NCBI GenBank assembly: GCA_049509915.1
Contig: JBEKZL010000007.1
Coordinates: 1-56,742, forward strand
Source of the DNA: JBEKYD01 sp049509915
GTDB taxonomy: Bacteria; Acidobacteriota; Terriglobia; Bryobacterales; Bryobacteraceae
DNA length: 56,742 bases
Direction of reading: 5' to 3'
The translations under genes and the position numbers were made by a program. Under the pieces are notes generated by a model that was not told the DNA's origin, did no database searches, and was given only the letters and a program-made list of their open reading frames with translations. Each line of letters opens with the position of its first letter. Position 1 is the first letter of the stretch. This document shows, one piece after another, positions 1-7,383 of this stretch.

Positions 1-168
1 GAACGCGCCGAGGAAATCGATGTCACTGTCATGCAGTTGCTATGGGCAGCCGAACGCGAAGCGGAGCGCGCGGGTCTCGGACTGGTGAGCCATGTGTCGG
101 AGGCGGCCGCCGCGGCGGCGCGTGAAGCCGGCTTCGAACGTTTTCCGGGCGAGGCCGTTCAGGAGTAG
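1..168 (+). CDS. STAS-domain protein, C-terminal fragment
   Basis: The frame is open from the first base and ends with TAG at 166-168, so only the last 55 residues are present. They include a leucine/alanine-rich helix (VMQLLWAAEREAERAGLGL) followed by a V-S-x-x-A turn and a final amphipathic helix. This is the usual end of small MlaB/STAS-type proteins that sit at the head of chemotaxis operons. The stop is 3 bp before the cheY start, which implies translational coupling. The STAS assignment rests on the C-terminal pattern and the context only. The start and the phospho-acceptor region lie outside the window. Confidence 0.55.
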   Translation, partial: ERAEEIDVTVMQLLWAAEREAERAGLGLVSHVSEAAAAAAREAGFERFPGEAVQE

Positions 169-171
169 CCG

Positions 172-636
172 ATGGCTAAGGTGATCCTCACCGTGGACGA
201 TTCGGCCAGCGTGCGGCAAATGGTCAAGTTTACCCTTTCCGAGGCCGGCTATAGCGTGATCGAAGCCGTGGACGGCGCCGATGCGCTGACAAAACTGGCG
301 GCGCCGGTGAACCTGGTGATCACCGACCTGAACATGCCGAACCTGGACGGCATCGGCCTGATCCGGCGCGTTCGCGCCAATCCCGCCTGCAAGGGTCTTC
401 CGATCATCATGCTGACTACCGAATCCCAGGCAGCGCGCAAACTCGAGGGCAAAGCGGCCGGCGCCACCGGCTGGATCGTGAAGCCGTTCGGCTCGGCCGG
501 GCGTTCCGGGCGCTCCACACCATCAAAGGTTCGGGCGCCATGTTCGGCTTTGACGATATCGCGGGCTTTGCGCACAATCTCGAAACGGTTTTCGACCGGC
601 TGCGCAATGGCCAACTGGCCGCCACCGCCGACCTGA
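172..636 (+). pseudogene. cheY: CheY-like response regulator, C-terminus lost at a deletion junction
   Basis: Residues 1-106 are a nearly complete receiver domain. It has the acidic pair D9-D10, the phospho-acceptor D52 in a VITDLNMP strand, the conserved Thr in a MLTTES strand and K104 in WIVKPF. After F106 (base 489) similarity stops: the last helix (normally 15-20 residues) is missing and the frame continues to 636 as an arginine- and serine-rich sequence. In the neighbouring frame the same bases encode the histidine phosphotransfer site of CheA. The simplest reading is a deletion of the end of cheY, the spacer and the start of cheA. Without helix 5, folding and binding to CheA or the motor would be impaired. 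An assembly or sequencing error is the main alternative. Confidence 0.75.
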
Positions 637-2450
637 TCCGTCTCACCCTGGCCGCCGGCGATCAGATGAAAACCATGTTGGACGAGGCCTCCGGCCAGGG
701 CGCCGTGGACCCGGCCCGGTCCGCCGGAATTCTCGACGAACTGCGCCAGTTGACCGGCCTGGTCGAACCACAACCGGGCGCCTCGCCCGCTTCGCAGGCC
801 GGGGATGGCGTCAGCGCCGGCGGCCCGGAGCGTGAATGGCGCATTCGCTTTCGCCCCGGGCCGGGCGTCTTATTGAATGGAACCAACCCGCTCTTGCTCC
901 TGCGCGAGCTGCGCGGACTGGGCCGGCTGCAGGTAAGCCTCGACATGTCGGCCATTCCGCCCCTGAGCGAGATCGAACCGGATCGTTGCTACCTCGCCTG
1001 GGAGATGCTTCTCACCACGACGGCCGCGCTCGAAGCCATCCGCGACGTCTTCATCTTTATTGAGGACGATTGCGAGCTTGCCGTGGAGCGGGTGCCGAAT
1101 CGCGCCGAGCCGGCGCCACAGGCGGTCCCGGTTGCCTCGCCGGGCGTCCCGGGCAGGCGTAGCGCGGCCGCGGCGCAAACCGCCTCGAGCATTCGCGTTT
1201 CGGCCGACAAGTTGGATCAGCTCGTCAACCTCGTCGGGGAATTGGTGACCGTGCAGGCGCGGCTGAGCGAACTGGCCGGCCGCCGCGACGATGCCGACAT
1301 CCTGGAGGTTTCCGAAGCGGTCGACCGCCTCACCTCGGCGCTCCGGGAAAACTCGATGAGCATCCGCATGCTCCCGCTCAAAGCTACCTTCGCGCGGTTC
1401 CACCGCCTGGTTCACGATCTCTCGATCGAGCTGCACAAACAAGTCGAACTCACCGTCGAAGGCGCCGATACCGAGCTGGATAAGACCGTCATCGACCAGT
1501 TGAGCGATCCGCTGGTCCATCTGATCCGCAACAGCATGGATCACGGTATCGAGACCCCGGAAGCGCGCCGCGCGGCAGGCAAACCGGCCACCGCAACCAT
1601 TCACCTTTCGGCCCGCCACGCCGGCGCCAGCGTGCTGATCCAGGTTAGCGACGACGGGCGCGGCTTGGACCGAGAGGCCGTCCGCGCCCGCGCCGTCGAG
1701 CAAGGCTTGATCGACCCGGGCGCGCAGCTTTCCGACAGTGAGATCTGCGCGCTCATCATGGCTCCGGGTTTCTCCACGGCGCGAGAGGTGACCTCGGTCT
1801 CCGGCCGCGGCGTGGGCATGGACGTCGTCCGGCGAAGCGTGGAGGCCCTGCGCGGATCCATCGATATCGCCAGCAAACTAAGGGCCGGGCTCACCGTCAC
1901 GCTCCGCCTTCCCCTGACACTGGCCATAATCGACGGCCTGCTGGTCCGCGTGGGTCACGCGCATTTCGTGCTGCCTCTGGCCAATAGCCTCGAATGCGTC
2001 GAGCTGAGCCGCCAGGACATCGAAGACGCGCATGGCAAGCACGTTGCCAACGTACGCGGCGAACTCATTCCCTACATCCGGCTCAGCGAATACTTCCGGA
2101 TCGAGAGAGCGCAGCCGGAACTGGAACAGATCATGGTGGTCGAAACCGATCACGGTCGCTACGGCTTCGTCGTGGACCAGGTGCTCGGAGACCATCAAAC
2201 CGTCATCAAGAATTTAGGCAAGCTGTATCGGAATGTGCAGGTGGTATCGGGCGCCACCATCCTCGGCAATGGCAGTGTAGCGTTGATTGTCGATCCGCAT
2301 CGTCTGGTGCAGAACGCGATCCAGACGCTGTCACAGACCAAGCGCCCCAGGGGCCGGGTGGACCGGGGTGCAATGACCGCACAGCCAATCGGGCGGCAAT
2401 CAACGGACAACGCGTACAAGCAAGAGGAAACCAAAATCGATGTTACGTAA
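540..2450 (+). CDS. cheA: Chemotaxis histidine kinase CheA, 5'-truncated
   Basis: CheA autophosphorylates on receptor signal and phosphorylates CheY and CheB. Visible domains are the end of the Hpt helix bundle, a linker, dimerisation helices (VGELVTVQARLSEL), an HATPase domain (HLIRNSMDHGIE, DDGRGLD, SGRGVGMDVV) and a C-terminal CheW-like domain. The frame is homologous from about base 495, where it encodes RAFRALHTIKGSGAM with the phosphorylated His at 516-518. No ATG, GTG or TTG precedes that His in frame after cheY. The first start, ATG 540, lies downstream of the His, so as written the product would be a kinase lacking its own phosphorylation site. About 45 residues of Hpt appear deleted at the cheY junction. 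Confidence 0.85.
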   Translation: MFGFDDIAGFAHNLETVFDRLRNGQLAATADLIRLTLAAGDQMKTMLDEASGQGAVDPARSAGILDELRQLTGLVEPQPGASPASQAGDGVSAGGPEREWRIRFRPGPGVLLNGTNPLLLLRELRGLGRLQVSLDMSAIPPLSEIEPDRCYLAWEMLLTTTAALEAIRDVFIFIEDDCELAVERVPNRAEPAPQAVPVASPGVPGRRSAAAAQTASSIRVSADKLDQLVNLVGELVTVQARLSELAGRRDDADILEVSEAVDRLTSALRENSMSIRMLPLKATFARFHRLVHDLSIELHKQVELTVEGADTELDKTVIDQLSDPLVHLIRNSMDHGIETPEARRAAGKPATATIHLSARHAGASVLIQVSDDGRGLDREAVRARAVEQGLIDPGAQLSDSEICALIMAPGFSTAREVTSVSGRGVGMDVVRRSVEALRGSIDIASKLRAGLTVTLRLPLTLAIIDGLLVRVGHAHFVLPLANSLECVELSRQDIEDAHGKHVANVRGELIPYIRLSEYFRIERAQPELEQIMVVETDHGRYGFVVDQVLGDHQTVIKNLGKLYRNVQVVSGATILGNGSVALIVDPHRLVQNAIQTLSQTKRPRGRVDRGAMTAQPIGRQSTDNAYKQEETKIDVT

Positions 2451-2514
2451 TGCAGACAAAAAGAAAGAACTGGAACTCCAGCGAACAGCGGAGCCAGGCG
2501 GCAGGAGAGATGCA

Positions 2515-2814
2515 ATGAGTTGGTATAAGGACATGAAGATCGGCACCAAACTGATGGCGGCTTTCGTCATCGTGGGCGCCATCACCGCAATCGTCGGATT
2601 CGTGGGCATCCATAGCATGGGCAAGATCGGCCGCGGTTCGAAGCGTGGAAGGGGGCAAACCCCTGGCCGAAATGCACGCCTGAGAGGAAGCGGGGCTTGG
2701 CGATTCGCGGCCCGCCATGAGCAGCCATCAGGAAGGGCTATCCAACGCCGATTTCGAATGGCTGCGCTCCCACGTCCGAAGCACAAATTTGAGCACAAGG
2801 TAATTGCAAGGTAG
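2515..2814 (+). pseudogene. Methyl-accepting chemotaxis protein, N-terminal remnant
   Basis: An ATG at 2515 follows a GGAGA ribosome-binding site. It opens a typical MCP N-terminus, MSWYKDMKIGTKLMAAF, with a first transmembrane helix of about 20 residues running to GFVGIHSMGKIG. At about base 2630 the receptor sequence stops and the frame runs out of register through DNA that is a copy of the cheW/cheR junction, ending at TAG 2814. The whole sensor, HAMP and signalling part is missing. This is what remains of a membrane-bound receptor that once followed cheA. Confidence 0.7.
2630..2803 (+). pseudogene. Fossil of a second cheW-cheR junction
   Basis: In its own frame, bases 2630-2683 encode AAVRSVEGGKPLAEMHA and stop, matching the last 17 codons of the intact cheW (SAVRSAEGSKPLAETHA). 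An ATG at 2717 then opens MSSHQEGLSNADFEWLR, matching the first residues of the intact CheR (MSTHQEGLSKADFDRLR). Similarity ends near 2767 and the frame stops at 2803. At DNA level 2631-2767 resembles 5887-6037, with losses in the hairpin between the genes. It is therefore the remnant of a duplicated mcp-cheW-cheR set. Confidence 0.8.
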
Positions 2815-2847
2815 CGGCACAATTCGCCAAAAAGGGAAACAATAGCA

Positions 2848-5367
2848 ATGGTACGCAAAGCAAACAGTAGGAAACAACCGCGAAACTCCGGTAGTGGCGA
2901 TAAAGCCGTACTGGAGCAGGGCCTGCGCGATGCGCCCGCCCGCGCGGGAAATCGTTCGAAAACGTCCGACGCCGAGTTGCACCGGGTATCGGAGGAGATC
3001 CTTCGCCTGGTGGAAGCCTCGCGCCAGGGGCGCCTGGAGGAACGCGGCAAGGCCGACCAGTTTCAAGGCACGCATCGGGAGATGGTGCAGGGCATCAACG
3101 AGATGCTGGACGCGATCCTGCTGCCCATCGGCGAAGGCAACCGCATTCTCGCCCAGATCTCGAACGGCAAGATCGACGAGCTCATCGCCCAAACCTACAA
3201 AGGCGACCACGAGAAGATGAAGTTGGCCGTCAACAACGTTGGTACGGTGGTGCAGGACCTCCAGAAGGAGTTGATGCGCCTCACGGAAGCCTCCCGCGAC
3301 GGGCAGCTTTCCGATCGCGGCAAGCCCGACCAGTTCCGCGGCGCTTACGCCGACATCGTGCGCGGCGTCAATGCCATGCTGGATGCGATCCTGCTGCCCA
3401 TCGGCGAGGGCAACCGCATCCTGGCCCAGATTTCCGACGGCAAGATCGACGAGCTCATCGCCCAAACCTACAAGGGCGATCACGAAAAGATGAAGCAGGC
3501 CGTCAATCACGTGGGTACGGTGGTGCAAAGCCTCCAGAAGGAACTGATGCGCCTCACGGAAGCCTCCCGCGACGGGCAGCTTTCCGATCGCGGCAAGCCC
3601 GACCAGTTCCGCGGCGCTTACGCCGACATCGTGCGCGGCGTCAACGCCATGCTGGATGCGATCCTGCTGCCTATCGGCGAGGGCAACCGCATCCTGGCCC
3701 AGATTTCCGACGGCAAGATCGACGAGCTCATCGCCCAAACCTACAAGGGCGATCACGAAAAGATGAAGCAGGCGGTCAACAACGTGGGCGTGGTAGTGCA
3801 GGGCCTGCAAAAGGAGTTGATGCGCCTGACCGAGGCTTCCCGGGACGGGCAGCTTTCCGATCGCGGCAAGCCCGACCAGTTCCGCGGAGCCTACGCCGAT
3901 ATCGTGCGCGGGGTCAATGCCATGCTGGATGCGATTCTTCTGCCCATCGGCGAAGGCAACCGTATCCTGGCCCAGATCTCGAACGGCAAAATCGACGAAC
4001 TGATCGCTCAGACCTATAAGGGCGATCACGAAAAGATGAAGCAGGCAATAAACAACGTGGCGACCGTTCTGCAGGGCCTCCAGAAAGAGCTGGCCCGGCT
4101 AACGGAAGCCTCGAAAGAAGGAAGGCTGACCGAGCGCGGCAAGCAGGACGAGTTCCAGGGGGCCTACGCCAATATCGTGCTTGGCGTGAATGCTATTCTC
4201 AATGCCGTCATTACTCCCCTGAATGTCGCGGCAAACTATGTGGACCGCATCAGCAAGGGCGACCTTCCCTCGCAGATCACCGATACCTATCAGGGCGATT
4301 TCAACACCATCAAGAACAATCTGAACACGCTCATCGCCGCTCTGAACGACGTCACCCATGCGGCTGAAGAGATCGCCCAGGGCAATCTGACCGTTACCGT
4401 TCGCGAACGCTCCTCCCAGGACAAGCTGATGCAGGCTCTGATCGCGATGGTCGCCGGCCTGACGCGTACCGTGACCGACATCCGCAGCATCGCGGGCGAA
4501 GTGTCGTCCGCCAGTCAGTCCATTAGCGCGGCCTCGATACAGGTTTCCAACGGCGCCAGTGCCCAGGCCGCCTCCGCCGAAGAAGCCTCCTCCTCCATGG
4601 AGGAAATGGTTTCCAACATCAAGCAGAACGCCGACAACGCGCAGCAAACCGACAAGATCGCCACCAAGTCGGCCAAGGACGCGCAGGAGAGCGGTAAGAG
4701 CGTGCTGGAAGCGGTCTCGGCGATGAAGGAAATTGCCAGCAAGATTTCCATCATCGAGGAGATCGCCCGCCAGACCAACCTGCTGGCTCTCAACGCCGCC
4801 ATCGAGGCCGCGCGGGCCGGAGAGCACGGTAAGGGCTTCGCCGTGGTGGCGGCTGAAGTGCGCAAGCTGGCCGAACGCAGCCAAAAGGCCGCCGGCGAGA
4901 TCAACCATCTCTCGGGCACGACGGTGAAGGTATCCGAGAAGGCCGGCGAGATGCTCGAGAAGCTCGTGCCCGACATTCAGAAGACCGCCGAACTGGTGCA
5001 GGAAATCACCGCCGCCAGCAAGGAACAGGATACCGGCTCCGAGCAGATCAACAAAGCACTGCAACAACTCGAGAAAGTCATTCAGCAGAACGCTTCCGCA
5101 TCCGAAGAGATGGCGTCCACCACCGAAGAATTGACGGGCCAGTCCGATCAGCTTATGAGCGCGCTCGGATTCTTCCGCACCGGCGACGCCGGACAGCCTC
5201 CGCTCGCCCGCGCGGCCGCCCCCAAAACCTCCGCATCGCTAAGCAAGCTTCACGAGGCCGTCGCCCACGACGCCCGCGCTGTCGCCAAGAAGCCCGCCAA
5301 ACCCGGCGTGGCTCTCAAGATGAGAGAGACCGGCGACCACATGGACAAGGAATTCGAACGCTTCTAG
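2848..5367 (+). CDS. Soluble poly-HAMP methyl-accepting chemotaxis protein
   Basis: This 839-residue receptor has no signal peptide or membrane helix, so it should form cytoplasmic arrays. After a basic N-terminus come four almost identical 91-residue units (residues about 51-414), each with the HAMP-like pattern RLTEASRDGQLSDRG and ILAQISDGKIDELIAQTYKGDHEKM, and then a diverged fifth unit. The signalling domain follows, with the hairpin tip EIARQTNLLALNAAIEAARAG near residue 640. The C-terminus, after an Ala/Pro/Lys linker, is DKEFERF. That aromatic tail may be a docking pentapeptide for CheR or CheB (inference). The start ATG follows an AAGGGA ribosome-binding site. It lies between the fossil cheR and cheW and is the only intact receptor of the operon. 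Confidence 0.93.
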   Translation: MVRKANSRKQPRNSGSGDKAVLEQGLRDAPARAGNRSKTSDAELHRVSEEILRLVEASRQGRLEERGKADQFQGTHREMVQGINEMLDAILLPIGEGNRILAQISNGKIDELIAQTYKGDHEKMKLAVNNVGTVVQDLQKELMRLTEASRDGQLSDRGKPDQFRGAYADIVRGVNAMLDAILLPIGEGNRILAQISDGKIDELIAQTYKGDHEKMKQAVNHVGTVVQSLQKELMRLTEASRDGQLSDRGKPDQFRGAYADIVRGVNAMLDAILLPIGEGNRILAQISDGKIDELIAQTYKGDHEKMKQAVNNVGVVVQGLQKELMRLTEASRDGQLSDRGKPDQFRGAYADIVRGVNAMLDAILLPIGEGNRILAQISNGKIDELIAQTYKGDHEKMKQAINNVATVLQGLQKELARLTEASKEGRLTERGKQDEFQGAYANIVLGVNAILNAVITPLNVAANYVDRISKGDLPSQITDTYQGDFNTIKNNLNTLIAALNDVTHAAEEIAQGNLTVTVRERSSQDKLMQALIAMVAGLTRTVTDIRSIAGEVSSASQSISAASIQVSNGASAQAASAEEASSSMEEMVSNIKQNADNAQQTDKIATKSAKDAQESGKSVLEAVSAMKEIASKISIIEEIARQTNLLALNAAIEAARAGEHGKGFAVVAAEVRKLAERSQKAAGEINHLSGTTVKVSEKAGEMLEKLVPDIQKTAELVQEITAASKEQDTGSEQINKALQQLEKVIQQNASASEEMASTTEELTGQSDQLMSALGFFRTGDAGQPPLARAAAPKTSASLSKLHEAVAHDARAVAKKPAKPGVALKMRETGDHMDKEFERF
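2998..4089 (+). repeat. Four tandem 273-bp in-frame repeats inside the mcp gene
   Basis: Units start at 2998, 3271, 3544 and 3817 with an exact period of 273 bp (91 codons); a diverged fifth unit begins at 4090. Units 2 and 3 are almost identical at the nucleotide level over long stretches, including synonymous positions. Unit 1 and the fifth unit are more diverged. This pattern indicates recent duplication or gene conversion in the middle of the array and allows copy-number change by slippage without loss of frame. Confidence 0.95.
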
Positions 5368-5371
5368 ACAC

Positions 5372-5400
5372 TGCGGCGCCGGCCCCCGGCCCGCGCCGCA
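5372..5400 (+). promoter_or_regulatory. GC-rich hairpin between mcp and cheW
   Basis: Perfect 8-bp inverted repeat, TGCGGCGC at 5372 and GCGCCGCA ending at 5400, with a GC-rich loop of 13 nt. It starts 5 bp after the mcp stop. No U-tract follows, so it is more likely an mRNA-stability or partial-termination element than a full terminator. Confidence 0.5.
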
Positions 5401-5426
5401 AACTTAGAACGCGAAAGGAAACCAAT

Positions 5427-5939
5427 ATGAGCGTCACCGAAATCACGGAAACCAGACAGTACCTCACCTTCAAACTAGGCGATGAGATCTTCGCCACCGA
5501 TGTCTCGAAGGTGCGGGAAGTGCTCGACTTCACCACCATCACCAAGATACCCCGCACGCCCGACTTCATGAGCGGCGTCATCAATCTGCGGGGCAATGTC
5601 GTGCCGGTCGTCGATTTGCGGCAGTGTTTCGAGATGTCGAAGACCGAGAAAACCGTCAACACCTGCATCGTCGTGGTGGAGATGTTGCTCGAGGGCGAAT
5701 CCACCGTCATCGGCGCCCTGGCCGATTCGGTGGAGGAGGTTATCGATCTGGAGCCGGATCAGATCCAGCCGGCGCCCCGGATAGGCACCCAGATCCGCAC
5801 CGACTTCATCAAGGGCATGGGGAAGCGCGACGGGCAGTTCATCATGATCCTGGACATGGACCGCGTTTTCTCCTCCGAGGAGTTGTCCGCGGTTCGAAGC
5901 GCGGAAGGGAGCAAACCTCTGGCTGAAACACACGCCTGA
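5427..5939 (+). CDS. cheW: Chemotaxis coupling protein CheW
   Basis: CheW bridges receptors and the CheA kinase in the signalling array. The 170-residue product begins with the first beta-barrel strand (QYLTFKLGDEIFATDVSKVREVL), followed by ITKIPRTPDFMSGVINLRGNVVPVVDLR, which is diagnostic for CheW. It ends with DFIKGMGKRDGQFIMILDMDRVF and a short unstructured tail. The length is normal for the family. The start ATG follows a GAAAGGAAA ribosome-binding site. The last 17 codons are the part duplicated in the fossil at 2630-2683. Confidence 0.96.
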   Translation: MSVTEITETRQYLTFKLGDEIFATDVSKVREVLDFTTITKIPRTPDFMSGVINLRGNVVPVVDLRQCFEMSKTEKTVNTCIVVVEMLLEGESTVIGALADSVEEVIDLEPDQIQPAPRIGTQIRTDFIKGMGKRDGQFIMILDMDRVFSSEELSAVRSAEGSKPLAETHA

Positions 5940-5943
5940 GAGG

Positions 5944-5974
5944 AAGCGGGGCCCGGCGGTTCGCGGCCCCGCTT
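5944..5974 (+). promoter_or_regulatory. Hairpin between cheW and cheR
   Basis: Perfect 10-bp inverted repeat (AAGCGGGGCC / GGCCCCGCTT) with an 11-nt loop, directly after the cheW stop and before the cheR start. A run of only three T follows. It may attenuate read-through into cheR. In the fossil copy near 2700 the right arm is damaged. Confidence 0.55.
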
Positions 5975-5986
5975 TCGATCCATCCC

Positions 5987-6829
5987 ATGAGTACCCATCA
6001 GGAAGGGCTGTCCAAAGCCGATTTCGATCGGCTGCGCACGCTCATCTATAACCAATCCGGCATCAACCTGGGCTCGGAAAAGAAAACCATGATGGAAATC
6101 CGGCTCAGGCGCCGGCTGCGCAGCCTCGATATTTCGTCCTTCGCCGATTATTGCGATCGCGTGTTCGCACCCGAAGGGCAGCAAACCGAGCTGGTCCAAC
6201 TGATCGACGTCATCACCACAAATAAGACCGATTTCTTTCGCGAAGCGGGGCATTTCGACTATCTCGTCTCCAAAGCGTTGCCCGAGCTGGCCGAGCGGAA
6301 GGGCGCCAGCCGCAAGGCGCTGATTTGGAGCGCCGGCTGTTCCACCGGCGAGGAGCCTTACACGCTCGCCATGGTTCTCAGCGAATACGCGCAGGGGTGC
6401 CCCGGTTTCCGGTTCCGCGTGCTGGCGACCGACATCTCGACCGCCGTGCTGGCCAAGGCAGCCTTGGGCATTTTCAAGTCCGAAACGACCGCGCCGGTTC
6501 CTCCCGACTTCCGGCGAAAGTACTTTATGCGCAGCCGCGACCCGGAATCGGACTTGCTTCGGATCGTACCGGAAGTGCGCTCCCTGGTCGAGTTCCGGAG
6601 GGTAAACTTCATGGATTCGGACTTCGGCCTGGCGGAGATGCCGGAAATCATCTTCTGCCGCAATGTCATCATCTATTTCGACCGGGACACCCAGGTACGG
6701 CTGCTGCGGAAACTGACCCGCTATCTGGCGCCCGGCGGTTATTTCTTCGCGGGCCATTCCGAGTCCCTCCAGGGCATGGACCTACCCCTGTTTCCGGTGG
6801 CCTCGGCGGTGTACAGGAAACCGCAGTGA
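5987..6829 (+). CDS. cheR: Chemotaxis protein methyltransferase CheR
   Basis: CheR uses S-adenosylmethionine to methylate receptor glutamates. The 280-residue protein has the helical N-terminal domain (FDRLRTLIYNQSGINLGSEKKTMMEIRLRRRLR) and the AdoMet-binding motif WSAGCSTGEEPYTLAM. The late motif MPEIIFCRNVIIYFDR is also present. The length is typical. Its stop overlaps the cheD start in a GTGA tetranucleotide, so cheR and cheD should be translationally coupled. Its first codons are the part copied at 2717. Confidence 0.96.
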   Translation: MSTHQEGLSKADFDRLRTLIYNQSGINLGSEKKTMMEIRLRRRLRSLDISSFADYCDRVFAPEGQQTELVQLIDVITTNKTDFFREAGHFDYLVSKALPELAERKGASRKALIWSAGCSTGEEPYTLAMVLSEYAQGCPGFRFRVLATDISTAVLAKAALGIFKSETTAPVPPDFRRKYFMRSRDPESDLLRIVPEVRSLVEFRRVNFMDSDFGLAEMPEIIFCRNVIIYFDRDTQVRLLRKLTRYLAPGGYFFAGHSESLQGMDLPLFPVASAVYRKPQ

Positions 6830-7344
6830 GCGAAGACGCCCCCATCCTGCCGGACTTGAATCTACAGCCCGGTGAACTCTACCTGGCTCGCAACCCGGCC
6901 ATTCTGCGAACCATTCTGGGATCGTGCGTCGGTGTCACGTTCTGGAGCGCACGCCTGGGTGCCGGCGCGATGTGCCACGGCGTGCTGCCGAGATCCCCGC
7001 TAGCCTGGCCGGCGGGATCGACCCTCTCCGATCGCCAGCGCTACGTGGACTTCAGTATTCGCTACCTGGCCCAACAGTTCGATGCCTTGGGGGCGAGCCG
7101 GCGCGAACTGGAAGTGAAACTGTTCGGAGGCGCCGATGTGCTTCCGGTGGGGGAAAGCCGCCAGGGCATTCTCACCGTGGGAGCCCAGAATTGCCTGGCC
7201 GCCACGGAGGTTCTGGCGCAGGAAGGATTAACGGTGTCGGCATCCGATATCGGCGGGCTCCGCGGCCGGCGCATTCATTTCAACACCGGGTCGGGTGCGG
7301 TGCTGCTCCAGAGGCTGGGCGCCTGGAAAGCTTCGAGCCCGTGA
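6826..7344 (+). CDS. cheD: Chemoreceptor glutamine deamidase CheD
   Basis: CheD deamidates receptor glutamines and so creates methylation sites. The GTG at 6826 overlaps the cheR stop and gives a 172-residue protein of normal length; longer upstream starts run inside cheR. The catalytic Cys is in TILGSCVGVTFW, with the accompanying Thr just before it. The His follows in GAMCHGVLP. The FGGADVL and later RRIHFNTGSGAVLLQRL segments are also typical of CheD. CheD's presence with CheB and CheR indicates a full adaptation system for the upstream receptor. Confidence 0.94.
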   Translation: MSEDAPILPDLNLQPGELYLARNPAILRTILGSCVGVTFWSARLGAGAMCHGVLPRSPLAWPAGSTLSDRQRYVDFSIRYLAQQFDALGASRRELEVKLFGGADVLPVGESRQGILTVGAQNCLAATEVLAQEGLTVSASDIGGLRGRRIHFNTGSGAVLLQRLGAWKASSP

Positions 7345-7383
7345 GAAGGCACCTCGAGCCCGTTGGAAGGAAAAGATAACGCT

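Noticed and set aside
480..520. Programmed frameshift joining CheY to CheA
   Set aside because: No slippery heptamer is present, and parts of both proteins are missing, which a frameshift does not explain.
2728..4029. 433-residue open frame on the - strand with repeats
   Set aside because: Its repeats mirror the HAMP repeats on the + strand; no start signal or family match.
2998..4089. Regular repeats that could suggest a CRISPR-like or satellite array
   Set aside because: The 273-bp unit is in-frame coding sequence of a chemoreceptor, with no spacers.
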